Positions 19,017 through 26,596 of a DNA stretch of 64,000 nucleotides are shown here, in pieces. The notes beneath the pieces are model-generated. The model worked only from the letters and a program-made list of their open reading frames with translations, searched no databases and was not told where the DNA came from. The stretch's first letter is position 1; every line of letters begins with the position of its first letter. The translations under genes and the position numbers were made by a program. Location: the NCBI GenBank assembly GCA_017634455.1, contig JAGBNK010000018.1, forward strand, positions 1 to 64,000, written 5' to 3'. This DNA is from Lachnospiraceae bacterium (lineage in GTDB: Bacteria > Bacillota > Clostridia > Lachnospirales > Lachnospiraceae).

Positions 19017-19760
19017 ATGAAAGACTTTTTTAAAAGTACTACTGGGCGACTTCTGCTAGTTATAGCGGCAGTCGCCGTCGTAGTTGTGATGGTAATTGTA
19101 TATGTGATAGGTAGGGATAATACATCCAAACCGGGTAAGTCTGATGATGTGCCGGAGGACACTGTGGTTGCAGAGGAGGATTCCCCGGAGGATATGGTCT
19201 CCGGCGGTGAGACTGTAGAAGGTGAACTTGTTCTGGAAGATCAGCGCCTGGCTCAAGTGATAGCCGACAATGCGAAGAGCATGGAACTTAGAATTACCCA
19301 GACATACAATGCTGTTGACCAGAATTATTCGGCAACATACGGATTTACAGGTGAGCTGTATGATACGGATGGAGCAATTGCTTTGAAGTCCGGAGCAGAT
19401 TCTGAGTTTAAAACTTCAGTGGATAGTATAGCCGCATCTTGCCTTGAGGCGCATCAGGAAGAGATATTGCAGTTCTTTTCCATGCAAAATGGTCAATACC
19501 TGTCACAGTACAGTGCTTCCGGCAAGGAACAGGGACCGTATCTTGACGCCACGGGATGGTTTCCTGCTCAACTGGCAATAAATATTGGCGGTACATCACA
19601 TGTGTTTAATGTAAATGCGGTAGTTGCAACTCCATCTATGAGTGGAAACATCGATGCAAAAGAAACTCTTATATTCTCATCTGATGTATATGAAACCAAA
19701 GATGGAAGCAGATACTATGCGGATGGTGTTAGATTCATGATTTATGGCACACTGAATTAG
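19017..19760 (+). CDS. Membrane-anchored extracytoplasmic protein of unknown function
   Basis: 247 residues from ATG 19017, which has AGGTGA five bases upstream; the in-frame GTG at 19008 overlaps that site and is less likely. A positively charged start precedes one long helix (RLLLVIAAVAVVVVMVIV). An acidic Pro/Glu/Asp-rich linker follows to about residue 70, then a soluble domain without recognisable motifs and without Cys. It has no lipobox. The position after the mutase and before a strong terminator makes it the last gene of the unit. I do not recognise the family. Confidence 0.7.
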   Translation: MKDFFKSTTGRLLLVIAAVAVVVVMVIVYVIGRDNTSKPGKSDDVPEDTVVAEEDSPEDMVSGGETVEGELVLEDQRLAQVIADNAKSMELRITQTYNAVDQNYSATYGFTGELYDTDGAIALKSGADSEFKTSVDSIAASCLEAHQEEILQFFSMQNGQYLSQYSASGKEQGPYLDATGWFPAQLAINIGGTSHVFNVNAVVATPSMSGNIDAKETLIFSSDVYETKDGSRYYADGVRFMIYGTLN

Positions 19761-19785
19761 ATGATAATTATACTGTAAATATAAT

Positions 19786-19839
19786 AAGCTTCATGAAGTA
19801 ATGAGTTTTAATTGATTCATTTCTTCATGAGGTTTTTTT
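19786..19839 (+). terminator. Intrinsic terminator at the end of the glycan/mutase unit
   Basis: TCATGAAG (19791-19798) pairs with CTTCATGA (19823-19830) and the stem is extended by AATGA/TCATT around one mismatch; GG and seven Ts follow. It marks the left edge of the AT-rich peptide island. Its first arm AAGCTTCATGA recurs in the terminator at the right edge. Confidence 0.8.
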
Positions 19840-19933
19840 GTTTATTGAATGTTTGATTAAGATTGCTGGTTTATTAGATGATAAATAGGAGGATATAAGG
19901 TAAGGAGTACGGTGATACACAGGTGAGGAGAAA

Positions 19934-20023
19934 GTGCATCTTGAGATGTTAATAATGCATTTTAAAAGGTTCGGTAGGGATAATAGAATGTTTAATGATA
20001 TAATTTTTTCACTGGTAAAATAG
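19934..20023 (+). CDS. Possible 29-residue peptide ORF
   Basis: GTG 19934 follows GAGGAG by three bases, a close but usable distance. The frame gives 29 residues rich in Met, Phe and Arg with no Cys and ends at TAG 20021, 18 bases before the next start. It could be a leader peptide, a signal peptide for the downstream two-component system, or chance. The rest of 19840-20041 shows no other gene and no convincing promoter. Confidence 0.2.
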   Translation: MHLEMLIMHFKRFGRDNRMFNDIIFSLVK

Positions 20024-20041
20024 TAGAAAGTAGTGGAAAGT

Positions 20042-20242
20042 ATGGAAGAAATAAAAACAATTTCAGAGCAAGATACTTCAGAAGAAGTAGGTGGAGAAAT
20101 TGGATGCATACTAGGGTGCACTACAATATGTGTCTTAACATATATGGCAGGTGCAGCTATACAGCTAAGCAACAAGATGGATAACTCCTTACTGGTTGTA
20201 AGGGGTATTAACCATAAATATATTGTAATAGAGAATGGATGA
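20042..20242 (+). CDS. Candidate sactipeptide-like RiPP precursor with Cx3Cx3C
   Basis: 66 residues from ATG 20042 (GGAAAG just upstream; GTG 20033 would add three residues). Residues 1-18 are acidic and end in a double glycine (EEVGG), like a cleavable leader. Then comes GCILGCTTICVLTY with Cys 22, 26 and 30. This resembles the Cx3Cx3C core of the thuricin CD peptides, in which radical SAM enzymes bond Cys sulphur to alpha-carbons. A tail of about 30 residues without Cys follows. It stops three bases before the radical SAM gene. Alternatively it could be a small accessory protein; the thuricin likeness is from memory of that family. Confidence 0.6.
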   Translation: MEEIKTISEQDTSEEVGGEIGCILGCTTICVLTYMAGAAIQLSNKMDNSLLVVRGINHKYIVIENG

Positions 20243-20245
20243 AAA

Positions 20246-21481
20246 ATGAAGTTTAGTAAAAGTGTAGTTAAGTTTAATATCAAGAATATTAGCGTGATAG
20301 GAAATTTCGAAAATGGTGGATTAATAGGCTTAACGGAAGATGGAAGAAGACTGTGTGAAAAAATTGATACAGAGGCAATTTCCGAGGAACAAGCCATGAA
20401 TGAAAATAAAGAATTGTTTTTAGCTATGAAGGAAATGAACTTTTTTGAAACGAATGAAGAAAAACATAGATTGTTTTCCACATATCTACATGTTACCCAA
20501 CGTTGTAATTTAAACTGTTTAGGTTGCTATTCATATGATTGTAATAGAAATAAATTGCAGGATCCTGATATATGCTACATTCAACATGCGATTGATGAAT
20601 TAGCCGCAGAAGGGTTACAGGTACTAATAATTTCAGGAGGAGAACCCTTTCTTAGAAATGACTTAAAGGATATTGTGAAATATGCTAAGGACAGGGGGAT
20701 TCCTGCAATACAGATAATTACTAATGGAACTGTATTAAAGGAGGAAGTTCTGGTTGAAATAAAACCTTATGTGATGAGCATTGCTGTTTCATTTGATGGG
20801 TATAATAAAGAAAATCCAACATTCATAAGGAATGAAGGCATTTTTGATAAACTTATAAATTCAGTTGAATTGCTAAAAAAACTTGGAATAAATACCACTA
20901 TTCTTCCTACTATACATAGCAAAAACTGCTGTAATTTGCTAGATTATGTTGAACTGTCACGTAAGTTAGAAGTTGGAATTAGCTTTAGCTTGTTAACATG
21001 TTCACCTTATGATGAGGTGTTTAAGGATTACATACCGACATCAAAACAACTTGATTTATTAGGAAAAGAATTAACAGTATTAGGACAAGAAGGTGTTTCA
21101 GTTAATGATATGCCTATAAATTCTAGTATTGATGTGAGAAGAAGTTGTGAAGTTGGAACCAAGATTATTAGTATAGGAGCAGATGGCTCTGTTTATCCGT
21201 GCCATATGTTACATGATGAAAAATTAATAATGGGAAATGCTTTTAAGCAACCTTTAAGTGAAATAATGCAATCTAAAATTGCAAAAGAGTTACAACAATT
21301 ACATGTAGATCAATTTGAAATATGTAGTGAGTGTGAACATAGATATTTATGTGGTGGTGGTTGTAGAGCACGTTCCTATTATAAAAATCAAAATTTTATC
21401 TCTCACGATTATTATTGTGCTATGACAAAAGCGTTTTTTGAAGATGTAAGCACCATGTTGAATCAGCAATATCCTAGTTAA
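20246..21481 (+). CDS. Radical SAM/SPASM peptide maturase with PqqD-like N-terminus
   Basis: 411 residues. Residues 1-75 look like a PqqD/RRE peptide-recognition domain (GNFENGGLIGLTEDGRRLCEKI). The radical SAM core follows, with Cys 87, 91 and 94 (CxxxCxxC) for the cluster that cleaves S-adenosylmethionine and GGEP at 131-134. The C-terminal SPASM domain has a full Cys set: 301, 319 (GxxxxC), 360, 363, 369, 373 and 391 (Cx2Cx5Cx3C...C), enough for two auxiliary iron-sulphur clusters. This arrangement is typical of enzymes that crosslink ribosomal peptides (AlbA, thuricin CD and ranthipeptide maturases). It lies between a Cys-containing peptide and four more, its likely substrates. Confidence 0.93.
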   Translation: MKFSKSVVKFNIKNISVIGNFENGGLIGLTEDGRRLCEKIDTEAISEEQAMNENKELFLAMKEMNFFETNEEKHRLFSTYLHVTQRCNLNCLGCYSYDCNRNKLQDPDICYIQHAIDELAAEGLQVLIISGGEPFLRNDLKDIVKYAKDRGIPAIQIITNGTVLKEEVLVEIKPYVMSIAVSFDGYNKENPTFIRNEGIFDKLINSVELLKKLGINTTILPTIHSKNCCNLLDYVELSRKLEVGISFSLLTCSPYDEVFKDYIPTSKQLDLLGKELTVLGQEGVSVNDMPINSSIDVRRSCEVGTKIISIGADGSVYPCHMLHDEKLIMGNAFKQPLSEIMQSKIAKELQQLHVDQFEICSECEHRYLCGGGCRARSYYKNQNFISHDYYCAMTKAFFEDVSTMLNQQYPS

Positions 21482-21531
21482 TATATTGCGTATATGCGAT
21501 ATTTAATAAATCTTAAGAAGGAGGTCGTCAT

Positions 21532-21636
21532 ATGTTATTTATGAAACTATTTCGTAATAAGACAGGTTGTGTTAGTTTTGGAGCAAACGCATGTGTAAGT
21601 TACGGTATTAACATCGCAAAAAATTTATCTCTATAA
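21532..21636 (+). CDS. RiPP precursor peptide 1 (MLF family)
   Basis: 34 residues. The ribosome site AGAAGGAGGT seven bases before ATG is near perfect. It starts MLFMKLFRNKTG and continues CVSFGANACVSYG, an internal duplication of the unit C-V-S-aromatic-G with the two Cys eight positions apart, then INIAKNLSL. The leader, if any, is at most 12 residues. It lies 50 bases after the radical SAM gene. The shared Met-Leu-Phe start, Cys/Gly spacing and tandem arrangement with three siblings support a real gene. Substrate status is inferred. Confidence 0.85.
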   Translation: MLFMKLFRNKTGCVSFGANACVSYGINIAKNLSL

Positions 21637-21667
21637 TGGACAGAGATAAAGGAAAGGAGAGAATCGA

Positions 21668-21769
21668 ATGTTATTTGTAAATTTGAGAAAAAAGAGTTAT
21701 GCCTGTATTTCCGTAGGTTTAGTTGCTTGCGCTGAACTCGGATATACAAACAAATATGTAAATATTTAG
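21668..21769 (+). CDS. RiPP precursor peptide 2 (MLF family)
   Basis: 33 residues, ribosome site GAAAGGAGAG. It starts MLFVNLRKKSYA; the core begins CISVGLVACAELG with Cys 13 and Cys 21, the same spacing as peptide 1, and the C-terminus is YVNI. Ser after the first Cys pair unit and Gly at Cys+4 are conserved; the second unit has Glu-Leu in place of Ser-Tyr, the most diverged of the four. Spacing to neighbours is about 31 and 14 bases. Confidence 0.85.
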   Translation: MLFVNLRKKSYACISVGLVACAELGYTNKYVNI

Positions 21770-21783
21770 TAGGAGGAAAAAGC

Positions 21784-21885
21784 ATGTTATTTTGTGGAGT
21801 TAAAAAGTTAGGTACAGGATGTATCTCAGCAGGTGTCATTGTTTGTGGAACTGTTGGATTTAATATTAAAGGTACAAGTGTTTAG
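21784..21885 (+). CDS. RiPP precursor peptide 3 (MLF family)
   Basis: 33 residues; TAGGAGG starts at the previous stop and lies eight bases before ATG. It starts MLFCGVKKLGTG, with an extra Cys at position 4, then CISAGVIVCGTVG with Cys 13 and Cys 21 and a C-terminus KGTSV. Gly at Cys+4 occurs after both core Cys. The additional early Cys makes this member chemically distinct. Confidence 0.85.
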   Translation: MLFCGVKKLGTGCISAGVIVCGTVGFNIKGTSV

Positions 21886-21897
21886 GAGGATGATGCT

Positions 21898-21999
21898 ATG
21901 TTATTTAAGTTTAGAAAATGTGGAAATGCATGTATTAGTATAGGAACAGGTGGAGTTTGTGCTTCTTATGGAATAGGTATTAAAGGCTTTAATATCTAG
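21898..21999 (+). CDS. RiPP precursor peptide 4 (MLF family)
   Basis: 33 residues. AGGAGG overlaps the stop of peptide 3 (TTTAGGAGG), so the two are tightly coupled. It starts MLFKFRKCGNA with an extra Cys at position 8; the core is CISIGTGGVCASYG, where the Cys pair is one residue wider (Cx8C), and the C-terminus is KGFNI. With peptide 1 it best shows the repeated C-x-S-x-G half-motif. A terminator follows 15 bases downstream. Confidence 0.85.
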   Translation: MLFKFRKCGNACISIGTGGVCASYGIGIKGFNI

Positions 22000-22014
22000 T
22001 GATGATTACATAGT

Positions 22015-22047
22015 ACGGGGTATGGATAAAACCATACCTCGTTTTTA
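22015..22047 (+). terminator. Intrinsic terminator between the peptides and the transporter genes
   Basis: ACGGGGTATGG and CCATACCTCGT form an 11-pair stem (one G-T pair) with a loop of about six bases, followed by five Ts. Flanking GATTACATA and TATGTAATTAC could extend the pairing. It would give high peptide transcript and reduced read-through into the transporter genes. Confidence 0.85.
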
Positions 22048-22098
22048 TGTAATTACATATAATTATTTGATTAAGTTTAGATAAGGAAGTTGGGGCAT

Positions 22099-22971
22099 AT
22101 GGCATATGAGAAATTGATAGTTTGTTCTAATATTTTCAAAAAATTTGGTAAGGTGGAAATTTTTGAAAATATGAATATAACGATTGAATCAAATCAAATA
22201 ATTGGATTGATTGGTGAAAATGGTTCTGGTAAGACAAGTTTTATTAAGTTGATTAGTGGAATGATATTGCCGGATCAAGGAAATATATATTTATTTGATA
22301 AAGAAATCAAATGCGAAAAGGATATTATCGCGTTAAAAGATAAAATAAGTATTCTTGGAGATGCTAACAGATCTTTGTATTGGAATTTGTCTGGAATGGA
22401 TAACTTGATTTATTTTTGGACAGTAAAAACAGGTTTGAATAAAAAAGCTGGTTTGATGTTAATAAATGAGCTTGTTGATAAGTTTAATATGGGAAGTTTT
22501 ATTAATAAAAAGGTTGAATCGTATTCTAAAGGAATGAAACAACGTTTACTTCTTGTTGTAGCCTTGCTAGGACATCCTGAGATTCTTGTTATGGATGAAC
22601 CTTTGAATGGGCTTGATTATGAGAATACAGTCATTTTAAAAAATTATATAAATGAGTTTGTAAATAAGGAAAACGGTACAGTGCTCCTGACCAGTCATAA
22701 TTCCAGATTTATTGATGAAGTATGTGATACAAAGTTTGTAATAAAGAATAAACGAATCGAAAAGATAAGTAATGTAGAGCGTGGCGAACGAGTAATTGTT
22801 GTTTATTATAAATGTTTGAAAAATAAAGATTCATGTCTGAATAAATATATTAGAGAGGAAAGAGAAGAAAATATATTTCGTGTTGAAACATATATTAATG
22901 ACAAGGATTTTTATAAAGAATTATCTTGGCAGATAGATAATGGCAATATAGAATTACTAGAGATTATTTAA
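22099..22971 (+). CDS. ABC transporter ATP-binding protein (peptide export or immunity)
   Basis: 290 residues from ATG 22099, nine bases after AAGGAAG; the in-frame TTG at 22090 touches that site. Walker A is GENGSGKTS, the signature YSKGMKQR, Walker B LVMDEP, and the switch His is in LLTSHNSR. A C-terminal domain of about 80 residues without motifs follows, as in many bacteriocin-immunity or ABC-2 ATPases. Eight bases separate it from the permease at 22984. There is no C39 peptidase domain, so it does not itself cleave leaders. Confidence 0.9.
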   Translation: MAYEKLIVCSNIFKKFGKVEIFENMNITIESNQIIGLIGENGSGKTSFIKLISGMILPDQGNIYLFDKEIKCEKDIIALKDKISILGDANRSLYWNLSGMDNLIYFWTVKTGLNKKAGLMLINELVDKFNMGSFINKKVESYSKGMKQRLLLVVALLGHPEILVMDEPLNGLDYENTVILKNYINEFVNKENGTVLLTSHNSRFIDEVCDTKFVIKNKRIEKISNVERGERVIVVYYKCLKNKDSCLNKYIREEREENIFRVETYINDKDFYKELSWQIDNGNIELLEII

Positions 22972-22983
22972 GAAAGGTATCAT

Positions 22984-23745
22984 ATGAATAAGAATATTAA
23001 TTTGTTTAGGGCAGAATTGAGACGTGGAATGACCCTATTAAAGGCATATCCACTGGATACAATTAATAATTTGATTTCTTTTACAGTTGTGTCAGTGTTA
23101 ATAATTATTGGAATAAACAAAATAGGTGAACCGCAACAAATTTTCTCAGTTTTTTTGTTTCCGATTATAATGACTTTGATAAGTGGACCGAGTTCAAGTA
23201 TTAGATCTGATATAGAAATAGGTGTATTTGAACAGGTATATACATCAAAGTATACAATATTAAGCGTTGGGGTAATTAGAAGTATAATTAATGCGATATT
23301 TTCGTCTGCGAACTCAATCTTAATATTTGCTATTGTGCAGTTGTTTTTCCATAATACTAAATGGAAAATTGTAGAGTTATTATTTGTACTTGTGATTACA
23401 GTTCTTACAAGTATTTCACTGGGTGTTTTTTTGGCAGGATTAACGATTAAGTTTAGAAAAACTGAAACGTTGTTAAATTTAATAAATATCATGGCATTAA
23501 TTGAATTGATAGTGCCGTTTTCAGCCATGAGCAGCAATATAATATATATTATTAGTGCAATTTTGCCTTTTTCCGGAATCATTGTGTGTATTCAAAATAT
23601 ATATAATAAAATAGCAAATTTAAATGAGATATATTTATTTGGTACAACAGTTGGTAATTTATTTATTATAATTGTGTTTTCGAAGTTTGTATTTAATAAA
23701 TGCATGAAATCGGCCAAAATCAAAGGTGATTTGGGCAATTACTAA
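22984..23745 (+). CDS. ABC-2 type transporter permease
   Basis: 253 residues, six helices in the ABC-2 arrangement. A cytoplasmic N-terminus with Arg-rich start (FRAELRRGMTLLKAYP) precedes helix 1. The conserved-looking GPSSSIRSDIEIGVFEQVYTSKY coupling segment lies after helix 2, as in NodJ/LptF-independent ABC-2 exporters. It pairs with the ATPase just upstream. Likely exports the peptides or protects the producer; the substrate is inferred from position. Confidence 0.85.
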   Translation: MNKNINLFRAELRRGMTLLKAYPLDTINNLISFTVVSVLIIIGINKIGEPQQIFSVFLFPIIMTLISGPSSSIRSDIEIGVFEQVYTSKYTILSVGVIRSIINAIFSSANSILIFAIVQLFFHNTKWKIVELLFVLVITVLTSISLGVFLAGLTIKFRKTETLLNLINIMALIELIVPFSAMSSNIIYIISAILPFSGIIVCIQNIYNKIANLNEIYLFGTTVGNLFIIIVFSKFVFNKCMKSAKIKGDLGNY

Positions 23746-23765
23746 TAATACTAAATTGAGGTGTA

Positions 23766-24659
23766 ATGATGAGTGAATATGAAAAAAAAGTGCTTGAAAT
23801 TTGTAATGTTTCTAAGAAATACGGAGACTTTAACGCGCTAAAGGATATTTCTTTTTGTATTAATCAAGGTGATATAGTGGGATTGCTAGGACATAATGGT
23901 GCTGGAAAAAGTACTCTGATTAAATGCGTTATGGGTGCAATACAGTCGTATACAGGAGATATAAGTTATAAAGGAAATAATATATTAACGTATCGAGAGC
24001 CATTTGTAAAAGATGTGGGTATTTTATTAGAGCCGGCGTTTGTTGAGTATTTGTCAGGGGAGGAAAATTTAAAATTATTAGCTATTTCAATGGGGAAAAA
24101 ATATAATCAGGGAAAGATAAATGAATTGCTAGAAATGGTATCACTGAAAAAAGCTTCAAAAAAGAAAGTGTCCGATTATTCATTTGGAATGAGACAAAGA
24201 TTGGGACTGGCGCAGGCGTTGTTAAATGACCCGAAATTGCTAATATTGGATGAGCCTACTGTTGGCTTGGATCCTGTTGGAACGGAACTAATGAAGACCA
24301 CATTAAAAAATATGTCTCAGAAGGGTGTGGCAATAATGTTTTCAAGTCATGAGCTTCAAGCTGTTGAGGATATATGTAATAGGATTGTTGTCATTCAAAA
24401 TGGTGAGCTGATTTATGATGACAGTATGGATAAACTGAATAGCAAAGAAATATGTATAGTTACCGATAATAAACCAGAAGATATTTTATGCAAATTTGGG
24501 GAAGATGTTACTGTTGAAAATTGTTATGTCACAATTAAGGATGTAAAAATCATAGATGAAGTAATAAGTTGTATAAAAGAAAATGGGTTGATGATAAAGG
24601 ATATATCGACAAAGAATAATATGTTATTCCAATTTTTTAAAGGAGGTACAAGTAAATGA
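23766..24659 (+). CDS. ABC transporter ATP-binding protein (BcrA/LanF-like)
   Basis: 297 residues. Walker A is GHNGAGKST, the signature DYSFGMRQR, Walker B LLILDEP and the switch FSSHEL. The domain order and about 80-residue C-terminal extension match the bacitracin/lantibiotic immunity ATPases (BcrA, LanF). The GAGGTG site is very close to ATG 23766, so the adjacent ATG 23769 may be used. Its stop overlaps the following permease as ATGA. Probably self-protection or a second export system. Confidence 0.9.
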   Translation: MMSEYEKKVLEICNVSKKYGDFNALKDISFCINQGDIVGLLGHNGAGKSTLIKCVMGAIQSYTGDISYKGNNILTYREPFVKDVGILLEPAFVEYLSGEENLKLLAISMGKKYNQGKINELLEMVSLKKASKKKVSDYSFGMRQRLGLAQALLNDPKLLILDEPTVGLDPVGTELMKTTLKNMSQKGVAIMFSSHELQAVEDICNRIVVIQNGELIYDDSMDKLNSKEICIVTDNKPEDILCKFGEDVTVENCYVTIKDVKIIDEVISCIKENGLMIKDISTKNNMLFQFFKGGTSK

Positions 24660-25435
24660 ATTTGCTGGGAGTCCAATTAAGAAAAATGTATCAAAGAAAA
24701 GATATTAAGGTGGCATATTTGTTATTTTTGGCAGTTCCATTGGTAGTAGCTTTTTTAATTAAATCAGAAAGTAATATTATAACAATAGGAGATTCTATTT
24801 TTTCTGGAATTGGTTATGTCAGTGTTGTTTTAGGGTTATTAAAAGGATTATTTGTTTTTTATATTTTAATTTTTTTATTTACAACATCGCTAATATCGGG
24901 AGAAATAGATAGTATGAATGATGCGGTGTATTATTGCAAAGTGGAAAAAAGAAGTAGTATTATAACGAGCAAAATCAATGCATTAGTAATAATGTCTTTT
25001 TTATTAATTATGGATATATGTTTTTCTGCATCTTTGGGGTGGATGTTCTTTTTGCGAAATAGCAAGTTTGGAAGTATGAATTATTTTTCTACTTCATTAG
25101 AGGAAAATCAATTTATGATAATGATGATAGTGTTTTCTTTTATAGAGATTGTTGTACTAATGTTAATATCAGCTAATATGTCATTGTTTTTATCACAAGG
25201 AAAAGCACTTATGGGAAGTTTTTTAATAATTATTATATTTAAGTTGATTGCAAATATTGATGGTGTACAAAAGTTTGTTCCTACGTATATTGGGAATTTA
25301 ACCAGTGTGATGGAGTTGAGTGGAAAAAAATTTTGGAATGGAGTTTTAGAGGAGGGATTGATTTTTTTGGCATATATCATTGTTATGGTGATTATGTTAA
25401 TTAATAAATATAAAAGAATGGATTATGTACGATGA
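24656..25435 (+). CDS. ABC-2 type permease, partner of the preceding ATPase
   Basis: 259 residues, six helices, starting with a short cytoplasmic tail (LGVQLRKMYQRKD). LANG/BcrB-like features include a large loop after helix 1 and an acidic-basic stretch ISGEIDSMNDAVYYCKVEKRS. ATGA overlaps couple it to the ATPase upstream and the protease gene downstream. The subunit order ATPase-permease-protease suggests an immunity/export block for the peptide products. Confidence 0.82.
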   Translation: MNLLGVQLRKMYQRKDIKVAYLLFLAVPLVVAFLIKSESNIITIGDSIFSGIGYVSVVLGLLKGLFVFYILIFLFTTSLISGEIDSMNDAVYYCKVEKRSSIITSKINALVIMSFLLIMDICFSASLGWMFFLRNSKFGSMNYFSTSLEENQFMIMMIVFSFIEIVVLMLISANMSLFLSQGKALMGSFLIIIIFKLIANIDGVQKFVPTYIGNLTSVMELSGKKFWNGVLEEGLIFLAYIIVMVIMLINKYKRMDYVR

Positions 25436-26085
25436 ATAAAAAAATTGTGAAAGACATAACAATTGAACAAATCATAGAGGTGTGTTGCTATATTTCGCTT
25501 CCGTTGTTGTCTCTGATAGTTGCTACATTAGTAATGTCATTTTGCTTATCAGGAGAGATAAATAGTAATATTAATAATGTTTCGTCGTGTGGGATAATGT
25601 TTTTGAATTTTTCTTTTCCGATGATAGTAATATTAGGTGTTATACCAACCTTTATTCTGATTATATCAAAAAAATGTACGGGGCGAGAATTAGGATTTAT
25701 AATAACAAAAAAAAGTACATATTTGATATTGATTATTTGTATTGGGGTAATAACGGTTTGTGCTGTTTGCCTCGAAAGACAGTCCTTAGAGATATCTCTT
25801 ACAATGATAATTATACATTTTCTGTGTGTGGCGATTTCAGAGGAGATTATGTTACGTTCTATACTATATTATCACACTAAAAAAATGTTTGGATGTATAT
25901 TAAATTGCATTGTTAATGGATTGATTTTTGCGTTTATATATCATTCCAATGAGGAGTTTTTACCTAATCTTATAATTAGATTTCCATTAGGATTTTTGTT
26001 GGCATATGTTAGATTTAGACAAGATGATGTATATGCATCAGTGGGGATTCATTGGATGTATAACATATTAATTAGCACTATATAA
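25432..26085 (+). CDS. CPBP-family intramembrane glutamic protease
   Basis: 217 residues, six or more helices. The three CPBP motifs are present: EEIMLR (EExxxR), FIYH (FxxxH) and HWMYN (HxxxN). Family members (Rce1-like, formerly 'CAAX amino protease') are common in bacteriocin loci, where they act in maturation or self-immunity. As the only protease here, it is the candidate to trim the precursor peptides or the signalling peptide. Coupled by ATGA to the upstream permease. Confidence 0.88.
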   Translation: MNKKIVKDITIEQIIEVCCYISLPLLSLIVATLVMSFCLSGEINSNINNVSSCGIMFLNFSFPMIVILGVIPTFILIISKKCTGRELGFIITKKSTYLILIICIGVITVCAVCLERQSLEISLTMIIIHFLCVAISEEIMLRSILYYHTKKMFGCILNCIVNGLIFAFIYHSNEEFLPNLIIRFPLGFLLAYVRFRQDDVYASVGIHWMYNILISTI

Positions 26086-26110
26086 AACAAAGAAAAGAGG
26101 ATGTTGAAAG

Positions 26111-26557
26111 ATGATAATAATTTATTTAATTGGAATAGTTGTAGAAATTATTTGGCTTGTATATGTAAAATTCAGTTTGAATACAATTGACATATTGCAA
26201 TATATGCTTTATAGCATTGGAATTCCTGTGGTAATTGTTGCGTTAACTTCTTTCTTGTATTCACTAAAAAGTCATAATAGTACGAGAAAAAAATATATTT
26301 GTTCGGTAATTAATTCGGTTATCATGGCATCTGTATTAACGATTTTTTGCATGTTATTCATCAATTCGGATGTTATAAATACAATTATGAATAACACGAT
26401 AACATCTGAAAATGTACAAGTATCAATAAGTCTAGCAAAAGCAGGAGATAATGTGCAGTCATATTTGATTTTTATTGCGATAGGTGGTCTTGGAACATTA
26501 TTGGGAAATAAGTTTGGAAAGAAAAAAGTGATTGTTCAAGATGAATATGATGATTAA
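26111..26557 (+). CDS. Small membrane protein, unknown (possible immunity protein)
   Basis: 148 residues with four hydrophobic segments and a Lys/Asp-rich C-terminal tail (GKKKVIVQDEYDD). No family recognised. It has a GAGGATG-type ribosome site 25 bases after the protease gene, so it belongs to the same unit. Small, poorly conserved membrane proteins at the end of bacteriocin operons are often immunity proteins; this is inference. Confidence 0.65.
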   Translation: MIIIYLIGIVVEIIWLVYVKFSLNTIDILQYMLYSIGIPVVIVALTSFLYSLKSHNSTRKKYICSVINSVIMASVLTIFCMLFINSDVINTIMNNTITSENVQVSISLAKAGDNVQSYLIFIAIGGLGTLLGNKFGKKKVIVQDEYDD

Positions 26558-26596
26558 GCGTTGAAATATATCTCAGATTTAAAAATAAGAGGTTTA

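Noticed and set aside
20033-20481. Minus-strand frame of 218 codons opposite the 66-residue peptide (19825-20481)
   Set aside because: Low-complexity Ser/Ile/Leu composition typical of an antisense shadow in AT-rich DNA, with no family motif.
22980-23582. Minus-strand frame of 200 codons opposite the ABC permease
   Set aside because: Antisense of a well-supported permease; composition matches reverse-complement hydrophobic codons.
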